From contig NZ_WYDP01000008.1 of the NCBI RefSeq assembly GCF_009904055.1, positions 62,001 through 126,000 on the forward strand: 64,000 nt of DNA, in the 5' to 3' direction. Below, in pieces: positions 1 through 9,441 of this stretch. Numbering within the stretch: position 1 is the stretch's first letter; each line of letters opens with the position of its first letter. Both the position numbers and the translations under genes were made by a program. The DNA is from Rubellimicrobium sp. CFH 75288. GTDB lineage: Bacteria; Pseudomonadota; Alphaproteobacteria; Rhodobacterales; Rhodobacteraceae. The notes beneath the pieces are model-generated. The model was not told the origin of the DNA. It ran no database searches and was given only the letters and a program-made list of their open reading frames with translations.

Positions 1-1137
1 GATCGCGCCCCAGTTGTTGCCCGATCCGCCGACGATCACCATGACCCAGATGAGAAAGGTATAGCGCAACGGCTGATACGACCCCGGCGTGAGCTGGCCG
101 TCCAGCGTGACCATCATCGCGCCCGCAATGCCGATCACGGCCGAGCCCAGAACGAAGATCTGGAGGTGGCGGCGCGTCACGTCCTTGCCCATGGCCTCCG
201 CGGCCACCTCGTTGTCACGGATCGCGCGCATCATCCGGCCCCAAGGGCTGTGCAGCGCGAGCTGCGCGAGAACCAGGACAACAAGAAGGACGGCCGCGAA
301 CAGCCCCATGTAGAGGATCTTGTTCCACAGCGTGGAGGCCGTCACCGGATCATAGCCCAGCTGGGCCGCCCGGGCCACGAAGTCCGGGTCGTTCTGAAGC
401 TGGATCGCTTGCGGGACGGGGGAGGGGATGCCCACGACGTTCTTGACCCCGCGGGCCAGCCAGTCCTCGTTCTTCAGGACGGCCAGGATGATCTCCCCGA
501 TGCCCAGCGTGGCGATGGCGAGGTAGTCGGACCGCAGGCCGAGGGCGGTCTTGCCGATCACCCAGGCGGCCCCCGCCGCCAGCAGCCCTCCCGCCGGCCA
601 GGCGAGGAGAACCGGCAGGCCGAGACCGCCCAGGTAGCCCGTGGAGGCCGGCGAGACCGCCTCCACCGCCGCGACGCCCGGATCGAAGACCCATCGCGTG
701 ACAAGGAGACCCGCGACGCCGAACACGATCATGCTCCAGGTCCGGGCGCGCCCGGGCGCCATCCGTTTCCAGATCTGCACGAGCCCCAGGATCGTGACGA
801 ACCCGAGGACGAGACCCGCCATGACCCGCAGGCCGCCCGCCTCCCACGCCTCGACGACGGGGGGCATGGCGACCAGAACGGTCGCCAGACCGCCCAAGGC
901 CAGGAACCCGAGCACGCCGATGTTGAAGAGGCCCGCATAGCCCCACTGGAGGTTCACCCCCAGCGCCATGATGGCCGAGATGAGGCCCATGTTGACGATG
1001 GTGAGCGCATAGTTCGCTCCCATGATCCACCCCGTGACCACAAGGAGGACAGCCATGGCCAGATAGAGCAGCGGGATGCGCAGGTCGGCGCCGGCACGGG
1101 GCGCGGCTTGGCTGGTGGCGCGCGGAACGGAGGTCAT
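1..1137 (-). CDS. livM: Branched-chain amino acid-type ABC transporter permease LivM (3' end beyond window)
   Basis: This is an inner-membrane permease subunit of a Liv-type (HAAT family) importer, which forms the channel together with LivH. The minus-strand frame is open from the ATG at 1137 to the left edge, giving 379 codons and no stop, so the C-terminus lies outside the window. It has many hydrophobic spans, the family stretch SDYLAIATLGIGEI near residue 200, and the cytoplasmic ATPase-contact loop MRAIRDNEVAAEAMG near residue 305. A long extra periplasmic or loop segment lies before residue 170. The start overlaps the livH stop as ATGA, which indicates translational coupling. The substrate cannot be read from the permease. 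Confidence 0.93.
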   Translation of the reverse strand, partial: MTSVPRATSQAAPRAGADLRIPLLYLAMAVLLVVTGWIMGANYALTIVNMGLISAIMALGVNLQWGYAGLFNIGVLGFLALGGLATVLVAMPPVVEAWEAGGLRVMAGLVLGFVTILGLVQIWKRMAPGRARTWSMIVFGVAGLLVTRWVFDPGVAAVEAVSPASTGYLGGLGLPVLLAWPAGGLLAAGAAWVIGKTALGLRSDYLAIATLGIGEIILAVLKNEDWLARGVKNVVGIPSPVPQAIQLQNDPDFVARAAQLGYDPVTASTLWNKILYMGLFAAVLLVVLVLAQLALHSPWGRMMRAIRDNEVAAEAMGKDVTRRHLQIFVLGSAVIGIAGAMMVTLDGQLTPGSYQPLRYTFLIWVMVIVGGSGNNWGAI

Positions 1138-2144
1138 ACCGATTGCCCCTTGAAGAGGCCCGTGGGCCGGAACAGCAGGACGATGACGAGGATCGCGAAG
1201 GAGACCGCGAACTTGTACTCGGTGGACATCAGCTGCAGCAGCGATGTCGGCTCGAGCCCCTCGGGCAGCAGGTAGGCCACCACCTTGCGCCACGCATAGG
1301 TCACCATGACCTCCGAAAAGGCGATGATGAATCCCCCGGCGATGGCTCCCACCGGATTGCCGAGACCGCCGACGATCGCGGCCGCGAAGATCGGCAGGAG
1401 AAGCTGGAAGTAGGTGAAGGCCTTGAAGCTCTTGTCGAGGCCGTAAAGCACCCCCGCCGTGGTCGCCAGGGCCGCCACGATGATCCAGGTGATGGCCACC
1501 ACCCGTTCGGGGCTGATGCCCGAGAGCAGGGCCAGATCCTCGTTGTCCGAGAAGGCGCGCATCGACTTGCCCGTGCGCGTGCGGTTGAGGAACCAGAACA
1601 GCAGCGCCACGGCGACCGCGGCCGTGACCAGGGTGATCACCTGCGTGGACCGCAGCGCCAGCCCCTCCGCCAGGCCTGTCGCCTCCCGGAAGCCGCGCGC
1701 GTCGATCACGAAACGGGCGCCGTCGGTGAACACGACGTCCTCGACGCCGATGATGAAGCGGACGATGCCGTTCATGACGAACATGACGCCCATCGACACG
1801 ATCACCAGGATCACCGGAGCCGCCTTGCGCTCGCGGTAGAAGCGGTAGACGGACCGATCGGTGCCGAGTACGAGAAGGGCGGTTGCCGCGATGCCGACCG
1901 GCAGGGCGAGGAGGGCGGTGGGCAGCGGACCGAAGGTGACGCCCGCACCCTGCAGCGCGAAGGTGACAAGGATCGTGATCGCCGTGCCGAACGCCATCGT
2001 GTCGCCATGGGCGAAGTTCGAGAAGCGCAGGATGCCGTAGATCAGCGTCACCCCCAGCGCACCGAGGGCGAGCTGCGCCCCGTAAGCCGCGGCCGGGATG
2101 AAGACGAAGTTCAGAAAGACGACAAGGGCGTTGAGCGGCTCCAA
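1134..2144 (-). CDS. livH: Branched-chain amino acid-type ABC transporter permease LivH
   Basis: This is the second integral-membrane permease of the Liv-type importer (336 aa, usual for LivH is about 300-340). It begins with the typical LivH N-terminus, in which the first membrane span is followed by GVTLIYGILRFSNFAHGD. The ATPase-contact loop GKSMRAFSDNEDLALLSG lies near residues 192-210. Further spans include FAAAIVGGLGNPVGAIAGG, a conserved feature of the BPD_transp_2 family. It lies 51 bp downstream of livF and overlaps livM by 4 bp, so it is one unit with the rest of the cluster. Confidence 0.94.
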   Translation of the reverse strand: MEPLNALVVFLNFVFIPAAAYGAQLALGALGVTLIYGILRFSNFAHGDTMAFGTAITILVTFALQGAGVTFGPLPTALLALPVGIAATALLVLGTDRSVYRFYRERKAAPVILVIVSMGVMFVMNGIVRFIIGVEDVVFTDGARFVIDARGFREATGLAEGLALRSTQVITLVTAAVAVALLFWFLNRTRTGKSMRAFSDNEDLALLSGISPERVVAITWIIVAALATTAGVLYGLDKSFKAFTYFQLLLPIFAAAIVGGLGNPVGAIAGGFIIAFSEVMVTYAWRKVVAYLLPEGLEPTSLLQLMSTEYKFAVSFAILVIVLLFRPTGLFKGQSV

Positions 2145-2195
2145 GCGGTCAGCCTCCGATCGACGGGTTGGGCGGGGCAGGCGGCGTCATGGTGT

Positions 2196-3032
2196 TCAGC
2201 CTCCCAGGAAGCTCTTGCGGACCATCGGATCGGCCAGAAGCTCGCGCCCCGTCCCGGAATAGGCGTTGGCCCCCTGGACGAGGACATACCCCATGTCCGC
2301 GATCTCCAGCGCCTGCCGGGCATTCTGCTCCACCATCAGGATGGTGATCCCCTGCCGCGCCACCTCGATGATCCGGTCGAACAGCTCGTCCATGACAATG
2401 GGCGACACCCCGGCGGTCGGTTCGTCCAGCATCAGGACCTTGGGTTCGGTCATGAGGGCGCGCCCCACAGCGACCTGCTGGCGCTGTCCGCCGGACAGCT
2501 CTCCGGCGGGCTGGCGGCGCTTCTCCTTGAGGATGGGGAACAGAGTATAAACCTGCTCCATCGTTCGGGAAATGTCGTCGCGCCGCAGGAAGGCCCCCAT
2601 CTCGAGATTTTCCTCGACGCTCAGCGAGGCGAAGATGTTGCGGGTCTGGGGCACGAAGGCCATGCCCCTGGCGACGCGCTCCTGCGGCTTGAGACGGGTG
2701 ATGTCCTCGCCGTCGAGCGTCACGGTGCCCTGCCGCAACTCGAGCATGCCGAAGACCGCCTTCATCGCCGTGGACTTGCCGGCCCCGTTGGGCCCGACGA
2801 TGACGGCGATCTGCCCCTTCTCGGCGGCGACGGTGCAGCCGTTCAGGATGTTGGCGCCCCGACCGTAGCCCCCGACCATCGCCTCCGCGGTCAGAAAGGC
2901 CCGGACCGCTCCGGGCGCCGGACGGGTCTCGCGGTTCTCCGCAGGCGTCAGGACAGGAGGGTTGCCGATCTTGGTGATCGAGATGTCCCGGTTGCCCCGG
3001 TCGTCGCGCAGGGGATCGTAAGCCTCTGTCAT
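2196..3032 (-). CDS. livF: Liv-type ABC transporter ATP-binding protein LivF
   Basis: This is one of two cytoplasmic ATPases energising the importer. Walker A GPNGAGKS lies near residues 78-85, the signature LSGGQ near 175, Walker B VLMLDEPTAG near 195-204, and the switch histidine is replaced by the usual LivF context ILMVEQNA. The protein (278 aa) is longer than a typical LivF (about 235) because of a polar N-terminal extension of about 45 residues before the first beta strand. Either this extension is real or the start lies further in. The annotated ATG overlaps the livG stop as ATGA, which favours it. Confidence 0.92.
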   Translation of the reverse strand: MTEAYDPLRDDRGNRDISITKIGNPPVLTPAENRETRPAPGAVRAFLTAEAMVGGYGRGANILNGCTVAAEKGQIAVIVGPNGAGKSTAMKAVFGMLELRQGTVTLDGEDITRLKPQERVARGMAFVPQTRNIFASLSVEENLEMGAFLRRDDISRTMEQVYTLFPILKEKRRQPAGELSGGQRQQVAVGRALMTEPKVLMLDEPTAGVSPIVMDELFDRIIEVARQGITILMVEQNARQALEIADMGYVLVQGANAYSGTGRELLADPMVRKSFLGG

Positions 3033-3805
3033 GCCGCGCCCTTGTTCCTGAGACCGCGCCCGAGATAGGCCTCGATCACCGCCTCGTTGCGCATGATCGA
3101 CTCGGCCGGCCCTTCGGCAAGAACCTTGCCTTCGGCCATGACGATCACCGGGTCGCAGAGACGGCCGATGAAATCCATGTCGTGTTCGATGACGCAGAAG
3201 GTGTAGCCGCGCTCCCTGTTCAGGCGAACGATGGCGTCCCCGATCGTGTTGAGCAACGTCCGGTTCACCCCCGCCCCTACCTCGTCGAGGAAGACGATGC
3301 GCGCATCCACCATCATCGTCCGGCCCAGTTCGAGGAGCTTCTTCTGACCGCCGGACAGGTTGCCGGCCTTTTCGTCCGCCAGATGGCGGATCGTCAGGAA
3401 CTCCAGCACCTCGTCCGCCTTGCGGGCCAGCCGGGCCTCCTCCTGGCGGATGCGGCCGCGGGCGAACCAGGCGTTCCAGATGGACTCGCCGGACTGGTTC
3501 GGGGGGACCATCATCAGGTTCTCGCGCACGGTCATGGAGGAAAATTCGTGCGCAATCTGAAAGGTGCGAAGCAAGCCCTTGTGAAACAACTCGTGCGGCG
3601 GCAGGCCGGTGATGTCCTCGCCCCCCATCGTGACGCGCCCCGATGTCGGGGGCAGACGCCCCGCTATCACGTTGAACAGGGTCGTCTTTCCGGCGCCGTT
3701 GGGGCCGATCAGCCCCGTGATCGTCCCGGGCCGGATGGAGAGGGAGGCGCCATCCACCGCCCGGAACCCTCCGAAATGCTTATGGAGATCGTGGACCTCG
3801 ATCAT
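3029..3805 (-). CDS. livG: Liv-type ABC transporter ATP-binding protein LivG
   Basis: This is the partner ATPase of LivF, 258 aa, the normal LivG length. Walker A GPNGAGKT is at residues 34-41, the signature LSGGQ at 150-154, Walker B IVFLDE at 170-175, and the H-loop in FCVIEHDMDF near 205. After Walker B this family has DEVGAGVN rather than the common DEPxAGLN; Pro is replaced by Val. It is separated from livK by 105 bp containing a strong hairpin, so livK is probably expressed at a higher level than the ATPases. Confidence 0.93.
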   Translation of the reverse strand: MIEVHDLHKHFGGFRAVDGASLSIRPGTITGLIGPNGAGKTTLFNVIAGRLPPTSGRVTMGGEDITGLPPHELFHKGLLRTFQIAHEFSSMTVRENLMMVPPNQSGESIWNAWFARGRIRQEEARLARKADEVLEFLTIRHLADEKAGNLSGGQKKLLELGRTMMVDARIVFLDEVGAGVNRTLLNTIGDAIVRLNRERGYTFCVIEHDMDFIGRLCDPVIVMAEGKVLAEGPAESIMRNEAVIEAYLGRGLRNKGAA

Positions 3806-3858
3806 CCCGGCCCCTTCATGCTGCGGGAGATGGCGCTCCGCCCTGCTCGGAAGCGCGA

Positions 3859-3883
3859 CGGCCCGGGGCCTTACCCCGGGCCG
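3859..3883 (-). terminator. Intercistronic hairpin between livK and livG
   Basis: There is a perfect 10-bp stem (3859-3868 pairing with 3874-3883) with a 5-nt loop. No T-run follows on the minus strand, so it is unlikely to be a full intrinsic terminator. Such hairpins after a periplasmic binding protein gene commonly stabilise the upstream mRNA segment or attenuate transcription into the rest of the operon. That role is inferred here. Confidence 0.5.
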
Positions 3884-3910
3884 CGCTTGGGCGTCAAGCT
3901 GCCGGTTCCG

Positions 3911-5095
3911 TCACCGGAAGCGAACCGTCACGATCTCGCCATCGCGGAATTCGACTTCGCGGTAGTTGCCTGCCGATTCGCCGGGCCCGATCAGTTCGAC
4001 AGCGGTCGCACCCTCATAATCGATCTCCTCGCCCGCAGCGATCAGCTCGAGCGCGCGCGCCAGTTGCCCGGGAAAGATCTGCTCGCCCGGCGCATTCGCC
4101 AGATCCATGACGTGCTGCGTCCATTCGGCCGAGTTGGTCGAGCCCGCCTTCGCCATGGCGAGCATGATGAGAGCGGCGGCGTCGTAGCTCTCCGGCGCGA
4201 AGGCAGAGGTGCCGTCGAAGCCCTCGGCGGCGGCGATCTCCTGGAACATCTGCGCGCCTTCGCTGTCCGTGCCGGGCAGCTGGCCGAAGGACGTGGCCAG
4301 GCCGTCGCCCAGGTCGTCCACGATGTCCTGGCCGATCATCCCGTCGGGCAGCACGAACGTGTCGAAGGCGCCGGTGTCGAGCGCGTTGCGGATGATGCCG
4401 CGCCCTCCCTGGTCGGTATAGCCCGCGACGACCAGCACATCCGACCCCGTCGCCGCGAGCGCCGCAACCTCGGCCGAGTAGTCGGCCCGGCCATCCTCGT
4501 GCGCGGCCGACAGCGTGACCGTCCCGCCCATCTCGGTGAACGCCGCCTGGAAGCTGTCCGCCAGGCCCCGCCCGTAGTCGTTGTTGGTGAAGGTCACGGC
4601 CACCTCGGTGATGCCGCGGTCCATCAGGATCTCGCTCATCACGACGCCCTGGCGGGCATCCGACGGCGCCGTGCGGAAGAACAGGCCGTTATCCTCCACG
4701 GTGGAGAGGCCGGGCGACGTGGCCGAGGGCGAGATCATCCCGATCCCGTTGGGCACCGCCACATTGGTCAGGATGGCGTTGGTGACCCCCGAGCAGTCGG
4801 CGCCCATGATCCCGTTGACCCCCGCCGAGACGAGACCCTCCGCCGCAGCCGTGGCGGCGGCCGCGTCGATGCAGGTGCTGTCGGCCCGTTCGGATTCCAC
4901 CTGCTGCCCCAGGATGCCGCCGGCGGCGTTCACTTCGGCGATGGCGATCTCCGCCGCCTGCGCCATGAAGGGCGTGATGGATTCGAGGGGACCCGTGAAG
5001 CCGAGGATGATGCCGATCTTCGGCGGCGCATCCTGCGCGGCGGCCATGCCGGCGAGCAGAGCGGTCGCTCCGGCGGCCAGAAGAAGTCTTCTCAT
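3911..5095 (-). CDS. livK: Liv-type ABC transporter periplasmic substrate-binding protein
   Basis: This is a periplasmic binding protein of the Peripla_BP_6 (LivK/AmiC-like) family, 394 aa. An N-terminal Sec signal peptide (MRRLLLAAGATALLAGMAAA, cleavage near residue 20) is followed by the family start PKIGIILGFTGPL. Motifs AAEIAIAEVNAAGGILG and FNGTSAFAPESYDAAAL are typical of the fold. Two cysteines near residues 55 and 80 could form the usual disulfide. The ligand is not predictable: related proteins bind branched-chain amino acids, amides, urea or other small molecules. It is the first gene of the transporter operon, preceded by an AGGGAGA Shine-Dalgarno sequence. Confidence 0.92.
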   Translation of the reverse strand: MRRLLLAAGATALLAGMAAAQDAPPKIGIILGFTGPLESITPFMAQAAEIAIAEVNAAGGILGQQVESERADSTCIDAAAATAAAEGLVSAGVNGIMGADCSGVTNAILTNVAVPNGIGMISPSATSPGLSTVEDNGLFFRTAPSDARQGVVMSEILMDRGITEVAVTFTNNDYGRGLADSFQAAFTEMGGTVTLSAAHEDGRADYSAEVAALAATGSDVLVVAGYTDQGGRGIIRNALDTGAFDTFVLPDGMIGQDIVDDLGDGLATSFGQLPGTDSEGAQMFQEIAAAEGFDGTSAFAPESYDAAALIMLAMAKAGSTNSAEWTQHVMDLANAPGEQIFPGQLARALELIAAGEEIDYEGATAVELIGPGESAGNYREVEFRDGEIVTVRFR

Positions 5096-5187
5096 TATTG
5101 TCTCCCTGAAAGGACGGAATCCGTGGGCGGCACGCTAGCCGCAGAGCGCTGCGCTTGTGAAGCCGCCTTGCACCGGCCCGACGACGA

Positions 5188-6207
5188 TCAGATGGACAGA
5201 CGGGGCCCGCCCCCCTGCGTGCCGCGTTCACGATAGGGGGTGGTGCCGTAATGGGCGCGATAACACTTGGAGAAGTGCGACGGCGAGGTAAACCCGCAGG
5301 CCAGCGCGACGTTGATCACGCTCATGTCGGTCTGCATCAGCAGGTTGCGTGCCTTCTGTAGCCTGAGTTCCATGTAGTAGCGCTTGGGCGAACGGTCGAG
5401 ATAGCGCCGGAAGAGGCGCTCGAGCTGGCGAGTGGACAGCCCGGCGTCCTGCGCGAGGATCGAGGGCGAGATCGGCTCCTCGATGGTCTGCTCCATCATC
5501 TGGATGACGCGGCTGAGTTTGGGATGGCGCACACCGATCCGCGTCGGAATCGACAGGCGCTGCGTGTCCTGATCCGTCCGGATCGCCGAATAGATGAGCT
5601 GGTCGGCCACGGCGTTGGCCAGATCCTCGCCATGGTCGCTGGCGATGAGCTTGAGCATCAGGTCGATGGAAGCCGTGCCGCCGGCCGTCGTCATGCGGTT
5701 GCCGTCGATGACGAACACGGACTTGGTCAGCTTGACCTCCGTGAACTCCTCGGCAAAGGAATCCTGGTTTTCCCAGTGGATCGTGGCCTTTCTTCCGTCG
5801 AGGAGACCGGCCTTGGCCAACGTGTGCGCCGCCGTGCAGAGGCCGCCGATGCTGACTCCGCGGCGTGCCTCGCGCCGGAGCCAGTTCAGGATGCCCCGCG
5901 TTGTGGCGGCTTGGACGTCCATGCCGCCGCAGACCAGGACCGTATCCTCCCGCGACAGCTCCTCGAGGTCGCTGTCCAGCTTGAAGACCGTGCCGTTGGA
6001 GCAGGCGATCTCGCCGCCGCCCTCGCCCGCCAGGATCCAGGAATAAAGCGGGCGACCCGCCATCCGGTTGGCGATCCGCAGCGGCTCGACCGCACAGGCA
6101 AAGCTGAGCATGGTGAAGTCGCGAAGCAGAACAAAGACAAAGCGCCGCGTCCGGGGAGCGTTCCCGGACGGTTTTGCATCCTGCGGCCTGCTGGAGAACA
6201 TGTTCAT
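5188..6207 (-). CDS. GlxA-family (DJ-1/PfpI-AraC) transcriptional regulator
   Basis: This 339-aa protein has an N-terminal class I glutamine-amidotransferase/DJ-1-like domain (about residues 22-195, including [21 protein letters not shown] and [18 protein letters not shown]). A C-terminal AraC helix-turn-helix domain spans about 225-325 ([40 protein letters not shown]). Characterised relatives (GbdR, CdhR, ArgR of Pseudomonas) regulate catabolism or uptake of betaine, carnitine or arginine. It is co-directional with, and 92 bp upstream of, the Liv-type importer, so it probably controls that operon and senses its substrate or a derivative (inference). Confidence 0.92.
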   Translation of the reverse strand: MNMFSSRPQDAKPSGNAPRTRRFVFVLLRDFTMLSFACAVEPLRIANRMAGRPLYSWILAGEGGGEIACSNGTVFKLDSDLEELSREDTVLVCGGMDVQAATTRGILNWLRREARRGVSIGGLCTAAHTLAKAGLLDGRKATIHWENQDSFAEEFTEVKLTKSVFVIDGNRMTTAGGTASIDLMLKLIASDHGEDLANAVADQLIYSAIRTDQDTQRLSIPTRIGVRHPKLSRVIQMMEQTIEEPISPSILAQDAGLSTRQLERLFRRYLDRSPKRYYMELRLQKARNLLMQTDMSVINVALACGFTSPSHFSKCYRAHYGTTPYRERGTQGGGPRLSI

Positions 6208-6348
6208 GGGGCACCTGCTGCGCGGGGAGATGCTCCGTCGCGCCGGCGCGCACTTTTTCAGGTTCGCGCTACGGCAGCAAGATGTCCTGCAAGCGGCACA
6301 CGGTGTCGTCAGAGCGGCATGGCACCATCTGCCCCGAGCGGAAGAGGC

Positions 6349-6377
6349 TTGGAGCAGTCGTCGGCACCCGCTATAAG
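6349..6377 (+). promoter_or_regulatory. Sigma70-like promoter of the DAHP synthase gene
   Basis: The -35 hexamer TTGGAG (6349-6354), a 17-nt spacer and the -10 hexamer TATAAG (6372-6377) place the start of transcription near 6384. That is about 40 nt before the ATG at 6426. The rest of the 218-bp gap to the GlxA-family gene shows nothing else I can assign. Confidence 0.6.
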
Positions 6378-6425
6378 CCCGCGACGCGCAGCAGGTCCAC
6401 GCGGCGCGGCCGAGGAGGATGCGAC

Positions 6426-7796
6426 ATGGCCGAGTGGCACAAGACAGACTGGCGGCGGAAGCCCAGGGTCCAGATGCCCGACTATCCAGACGCGGACCGT
6501 CTGAAGGCTGTCGAACAGCGCCTCGCCTCCTATCCGCCGCTGGTCTTTGCGGGGGAAGCCCGTCGTCTCAAGGGCTTGCTGGGCGAAGTTGCCAAGGGGA
6601 ACGCGTTCCTGCTGCAGGGTGGGGATTGTGCGGAGAGCTTTGCCGAGTTTTCCGCCGACAATATCCGCGACACGTTCAAGGTCATCCTCCAGATGGCCAT
6701 GGTCCTGACCTATGGTGCCAAGGTTCCCGTGGTGAAGGTCGGACGCATGGCCGGTCAGTTCGCGAAGCCGCGTTCGGCGGCGACCGAGCTGGTGGATGGT
6801 CGGGAGCTGCCGTCCTACAAGGGGGACATCATCAACGGCTTCGAAGCCGATGAAAAGGCGCGCATTCCTGATCCCGAGCGGATGCTGCAGGCCTATCTGC
6901 AATCGGCGGCGACGCTGAACCTGTTGCGCGCGTTCTCCACGGGGGGCTATGCGGACGTGCACAAGGTCCATGCCTGGACCCTGGGCTTCACGGCCGCTCC
7001 CGAGGCCGAGAAGTACCGCGAGATGGCCAACCGCATCTCCGATACGCTCGACTTCATGGAGGCCGCCGGCATCCGGTCCGAGGCCGCGCACACGCTCCAG
7101 ACGGTGGAGTTCTTCACGTCGCATGAAGCCCTTCTGCTCGAATACGAGGAGGCGCTGACCCGCGTGGACTCGACAACGGGGCAATGGCTTGCCGGCTCGG
7201 GCCACATGATCTGGATCGGCGACCGGACCCGACAGCCGGACGGTGCCCATGTGGAATACTGCCGTGGCGTCCAGAACCCGATCGGTCTGAAATGCGGGCC
7301 CTCGCTCACGTCCGGCCATCTCAAGGCGCTGATCCAGAAGCTCAACCCGCGCAACGAGCCTGGCCGGCTCACCCTGATTGCGCGGTTCGGTGCGGGCAGC
7401 GTGGCCGAACACCTGCCGCGGCTCATCCGGGCCGTGCAGGAGGAGGGCGCGCAGGTCGCCTGGGTCTGCGACCCGATGCACGGCAACACGATCAAGTCGT
7501 CGTCGGGCTACAAGACCAGACCGTTCGACTCGGTTCTTCGCGAGGTACGGGAGTTCTTTGCCGTCCATAATGCCGAGGGCACGATCCCCGGCGGCGTGCA
7601 TTTCGAGATGACTGGAAAGGATGTGACCGAATGCACGGGTGGGGTCCGGGCCGTCACAGACGAGGACCTGTCGGACCGTTATCATACCGCCTGCGACCCG
7701 CGCCTGAACGCATCCCAGGCACTGGAACTGGCCTTTCTCGTGGCCGAGGAACTCTCGGCGCGGCGGGCAGGAGTCAAGCAGGCCGAGGCCGTCTGA
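6426..7796 (+). CDS. aroF: Class II 3-deoxy-7-phosphoheptulonate (DAHP) synthase
   Basis: This enzyme condenses phosphoenolpyruvate and erythrose 4-phosphate, the first step of the shikimate pathway, in the cytosol. The 456-aa product is the plant/Mycobacterium-type (class II) enzyme. Seen are [11 protein letters not shown] near residue 70 with its metal-binding Cys, [16 protein letters not shown]-like [24 protein letters not shown] near 350 and [18 protein letters not shown] near 385, with the metal-ligand residues. I chose the ATG at 6426, preceded by GGAGGA, because upstream extensions are not conserved and the promoter at 6349-6377 starts downstream of them. The gene is apparently monocistronic. 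Confidence 0.96.
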   Translation: MAEWHKTDWRRKPRVQMPDYPDADRLKAVEQRLASYPPLVFAGEARRLKGLLGEVAKGNAFLLQGGDCAESFAEFSADNIRDTFKVILQMAMVLTYGAKVPVVKVGRMAGQFAKPRSAATELVDGRELPSYKGDIINGFEADEKARIPDPERMLQAYLQSAATLNLLRAFSTGGYADVHKVHAWTLGFTAAPEAEKYREMANRISDTLDFMEAAGIRSEAAHTLQTVEFFTSHEALLLEYEEALTRVDSTTGQWLAGSGHMIWIGDRTRQPDGAHVEYCRGVQNPIGLKCGPSLTSGHLKALIQKLNPRNEPGRLTLIARFGAGSVAEHLPRLIRAVQEEGAQVAWVCDPMHGNTIKSSSGYKTRPFDSVLREVREFFAVHNAEGTIPGGVHFEMTGKDVTECTGGVRAVTDEDLSDRYHTACDPRLNASQALELAFLVAEELSARRAGVKQAEAV

Positions 7797-7804
7797 GGGG
7801 TCGA

Positions 7805-8401
7805 TCAGCCGGGCGGGCGGACTGGATCCGGCAGGACCCGAAGGGAAGGGGCCTGCATCCGCCTCGGCAGGCCCGGCGGCCCGACCGGACCACGGAATGG
7901 CTCCAGGGCGACAGGCCGGGCGGTAGACAGGTTCAGGGGGGCGCACAGGTCTGCGTTCCCGTCCGGCAGCAGCGTGGCCACCAGGCGACCGGAACTGTCC
8001 TCGTGCCGTAGCGGCATCAGCGTGAGGACTGCGGATCCGGACGCCGGGGAGGTCCCCTTGGCGCCGGTGACGGGCAGCCGGATCAGGGCGGGGCAGGACT
8101 GCGCCAGCCGGATCCATCGGACCAGATCGGGTCGGCTGCCGCGGTCGAACAAGAGCATGAGGGACGTCCCGGCGGCCGGGTATCCCAGCGCGGAGTCGAA
8201 AGCGCTGCCGCGGAAGCGGATGCGCGGATCGCCGGCCGGGTCCGGGGCGAGCAACAGGGTCCACGGAAGGATTGCCCCCAATGTCGCCGGATCGATCCCG
8301 TACTGCCGGGGCAGGGCCCCCGATCCGAAGGAACGGCGCCAGAGGCGTGTCAGGACATCCCGGTCGCTTGGGGCAGCAGCGGAGCGGGGCGGAGAGGACA
8401 T
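7805..8401 (-). CDS. PAS_5-family small protein
   Basis: This 198-aa protein resembles the alphaproteobacterial PAS_5 family. An N-terminal block (LTRLWRRSFGSGALPRQYGIDP) is followed by an aspartate/proline-rich PAS-like core with FRGSAFDSALGYPAAG near residue 67. These proteins are usually single-domain and their ligand or partner is unknown. It lies tail-to-tail with DAHP synthase, 8 bp apart, and head-to-head with yicC. The C-terminus is rich in Pro and Arg. Family assignment is by resemblance only and no cofactor residue is evident. Confidence 0.65.
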   Translation of the reverse strand: MSSPPRSAAAPSDRDVLTRLWRRSFGSGALPRQYGIDPATLGAILPWTLLLAPDPAGDPRIRFRGSAFDSALGYPAAGTSLMLLFDRGSRPDLVRWIRLAQSCPALIRLPVTGAKGTSPASGSAVLTLMPLRHEDSSGRLVATLLPDGNADLCAPLNLSTARPVALEPFRGPVGPPGLPRRMQAPSLRVLPDPVRPPG

Positions 8402-8550
8402 GGCAGCATTCCGGAAGGTTACCGGATCATGAATCTAGTGCAGGCGCACTCCGGCGGCGCACAAATCGCGCCCGTCGGTTAATGGCGGGCTCTGGACTCT
8501 CGCGCTCGGCCCCACGGAGGATGGAGCAGCGCAGGACAGGGGGATCTGCA

Positions 8551-9438
8551 ATGATCCGTTCGATGACCGCCTTTGCGACGGCGTCAGGCTCACTCGAGGG
8601 GGTGAGATGGGACTGGGACCTGCGCAGCGTCAACGGCAAGTCGCTCGATCTTCGGCTTCGGCTGCCCGACGGGATCGAACCTATCGAGCCGAGCCTGAGG
8701 ACGCTGGCTGCGCGGCATCTCGCCCGAGGTGCCGTATCGGGCACGCTGCGCCTCGAGACGGAGGGGCCGGCTGCGGCGCCGACCATCGACCCTGACGGGC
8801 TCCTGCGTGCGCTGGCAGCGGTGAAGCTGGTCCGCGAGCAGGCCGCGGCAGCGGGGGTGGACCTCGGCCTGCCCAGTCCGGTCGAGATCCTGGCCGTCCG
8901 CGGGGTGATGATGCAGTCGGGGACCACCGTTCCGACCGGGCTGGGCGAGGCGGTGACAGCGGGCTTCGAGGAGGCGCTGCTGCGGCTGCGCCGCATGCGC
9001 GAAGTCGAGGGGTCGGCCTTGCGGGCGATCCTCATACGCCATCTCGACACGATCGAGGCGCTGACCCGCCACGCCTCCGTCGAGGCGCAGATGCAGCGCG
9101 ACGCCGCAGCCGTGGCGCTGCGCGAAGCCTTGGGGCGCATCTGCGCCAGTGTGCCGGAAGCCGATCCGGGCCGTCTCGAACAGGAGCTGGCGCTGATCGC
9201 CGTGCGCTCCGACACGGCGGAGGAAATTGATCGGCTGCAAGCCCATGTCGCGGCCGCCCGTGCGCTTCTGGACGAGCAAGCACCTGTCGGGCGTCGCCTC
9301 GACTTCCTGGCGCAGGAGTTTCACCGCGAGGCGAACACGCTCTGCAGCAAATCCAACTCGACGGGACTGATCCGCGTCGGCCTTGACCTGAAGTCGGTCA
9401 TCGATCAGATGCGCGAGCAGATCCAGAACGTGGAGTAG
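8551..9438 (+). CDS. yicC: YicC-family endoribonuclease
   Basis: This is a YicC/YloC-type protein of 295 aa, the normal length. It starts with the diagnostic MIRSMTAFA and has LRSVNGKSLDLRLRLP near residue 30. It ends with the conserved block RLDFLAQEFHREANTLCSKSNS (about 250-271) and SVIDQMREQIQNVE. E. coli YicC is a metal-dependent RNase implicated in small-RNA turnover. The ATG at 8551 was preferred over upstream in-frame starts because MIRSMT is the family N-terminus. It is the first gene of an operon, with gmk following after 3 bp. Confidence 0.95.
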   Translation: MIRSMTAFATASGSLEGVRWDWDLRSVNGKSLDLRLRLPDGIEPIEPSLRTLAARHLARGAVSGTLRLETEGPAAAPTIDPDGLLRALAAVKLVREQAAAAGVDLGLPSPVEILAVRGVMMQSGTTVPTGLGEAVTAGFEEALLRLRRMREVEGSALRAILIRHLDTIEALTRHASVEAQMQRDAAAVALREALGRICASVPEADPGRLEQELALIAVRSDTAEEIDRLQAHVAAARALLDEQAPVGRRLDFLAQEFHREANTLCSKSNSTGLIRVGLDLKSVIDQMREQIQNVE

Positions 9439-9441
9439 GCC

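Noticed and set aside
350-1030. A 226-codon minus-strand frame at the left end.
   Set aside because: It is the wrong frame over livM; the correct frame is open through the window edge and reads as a clear LivM permease.
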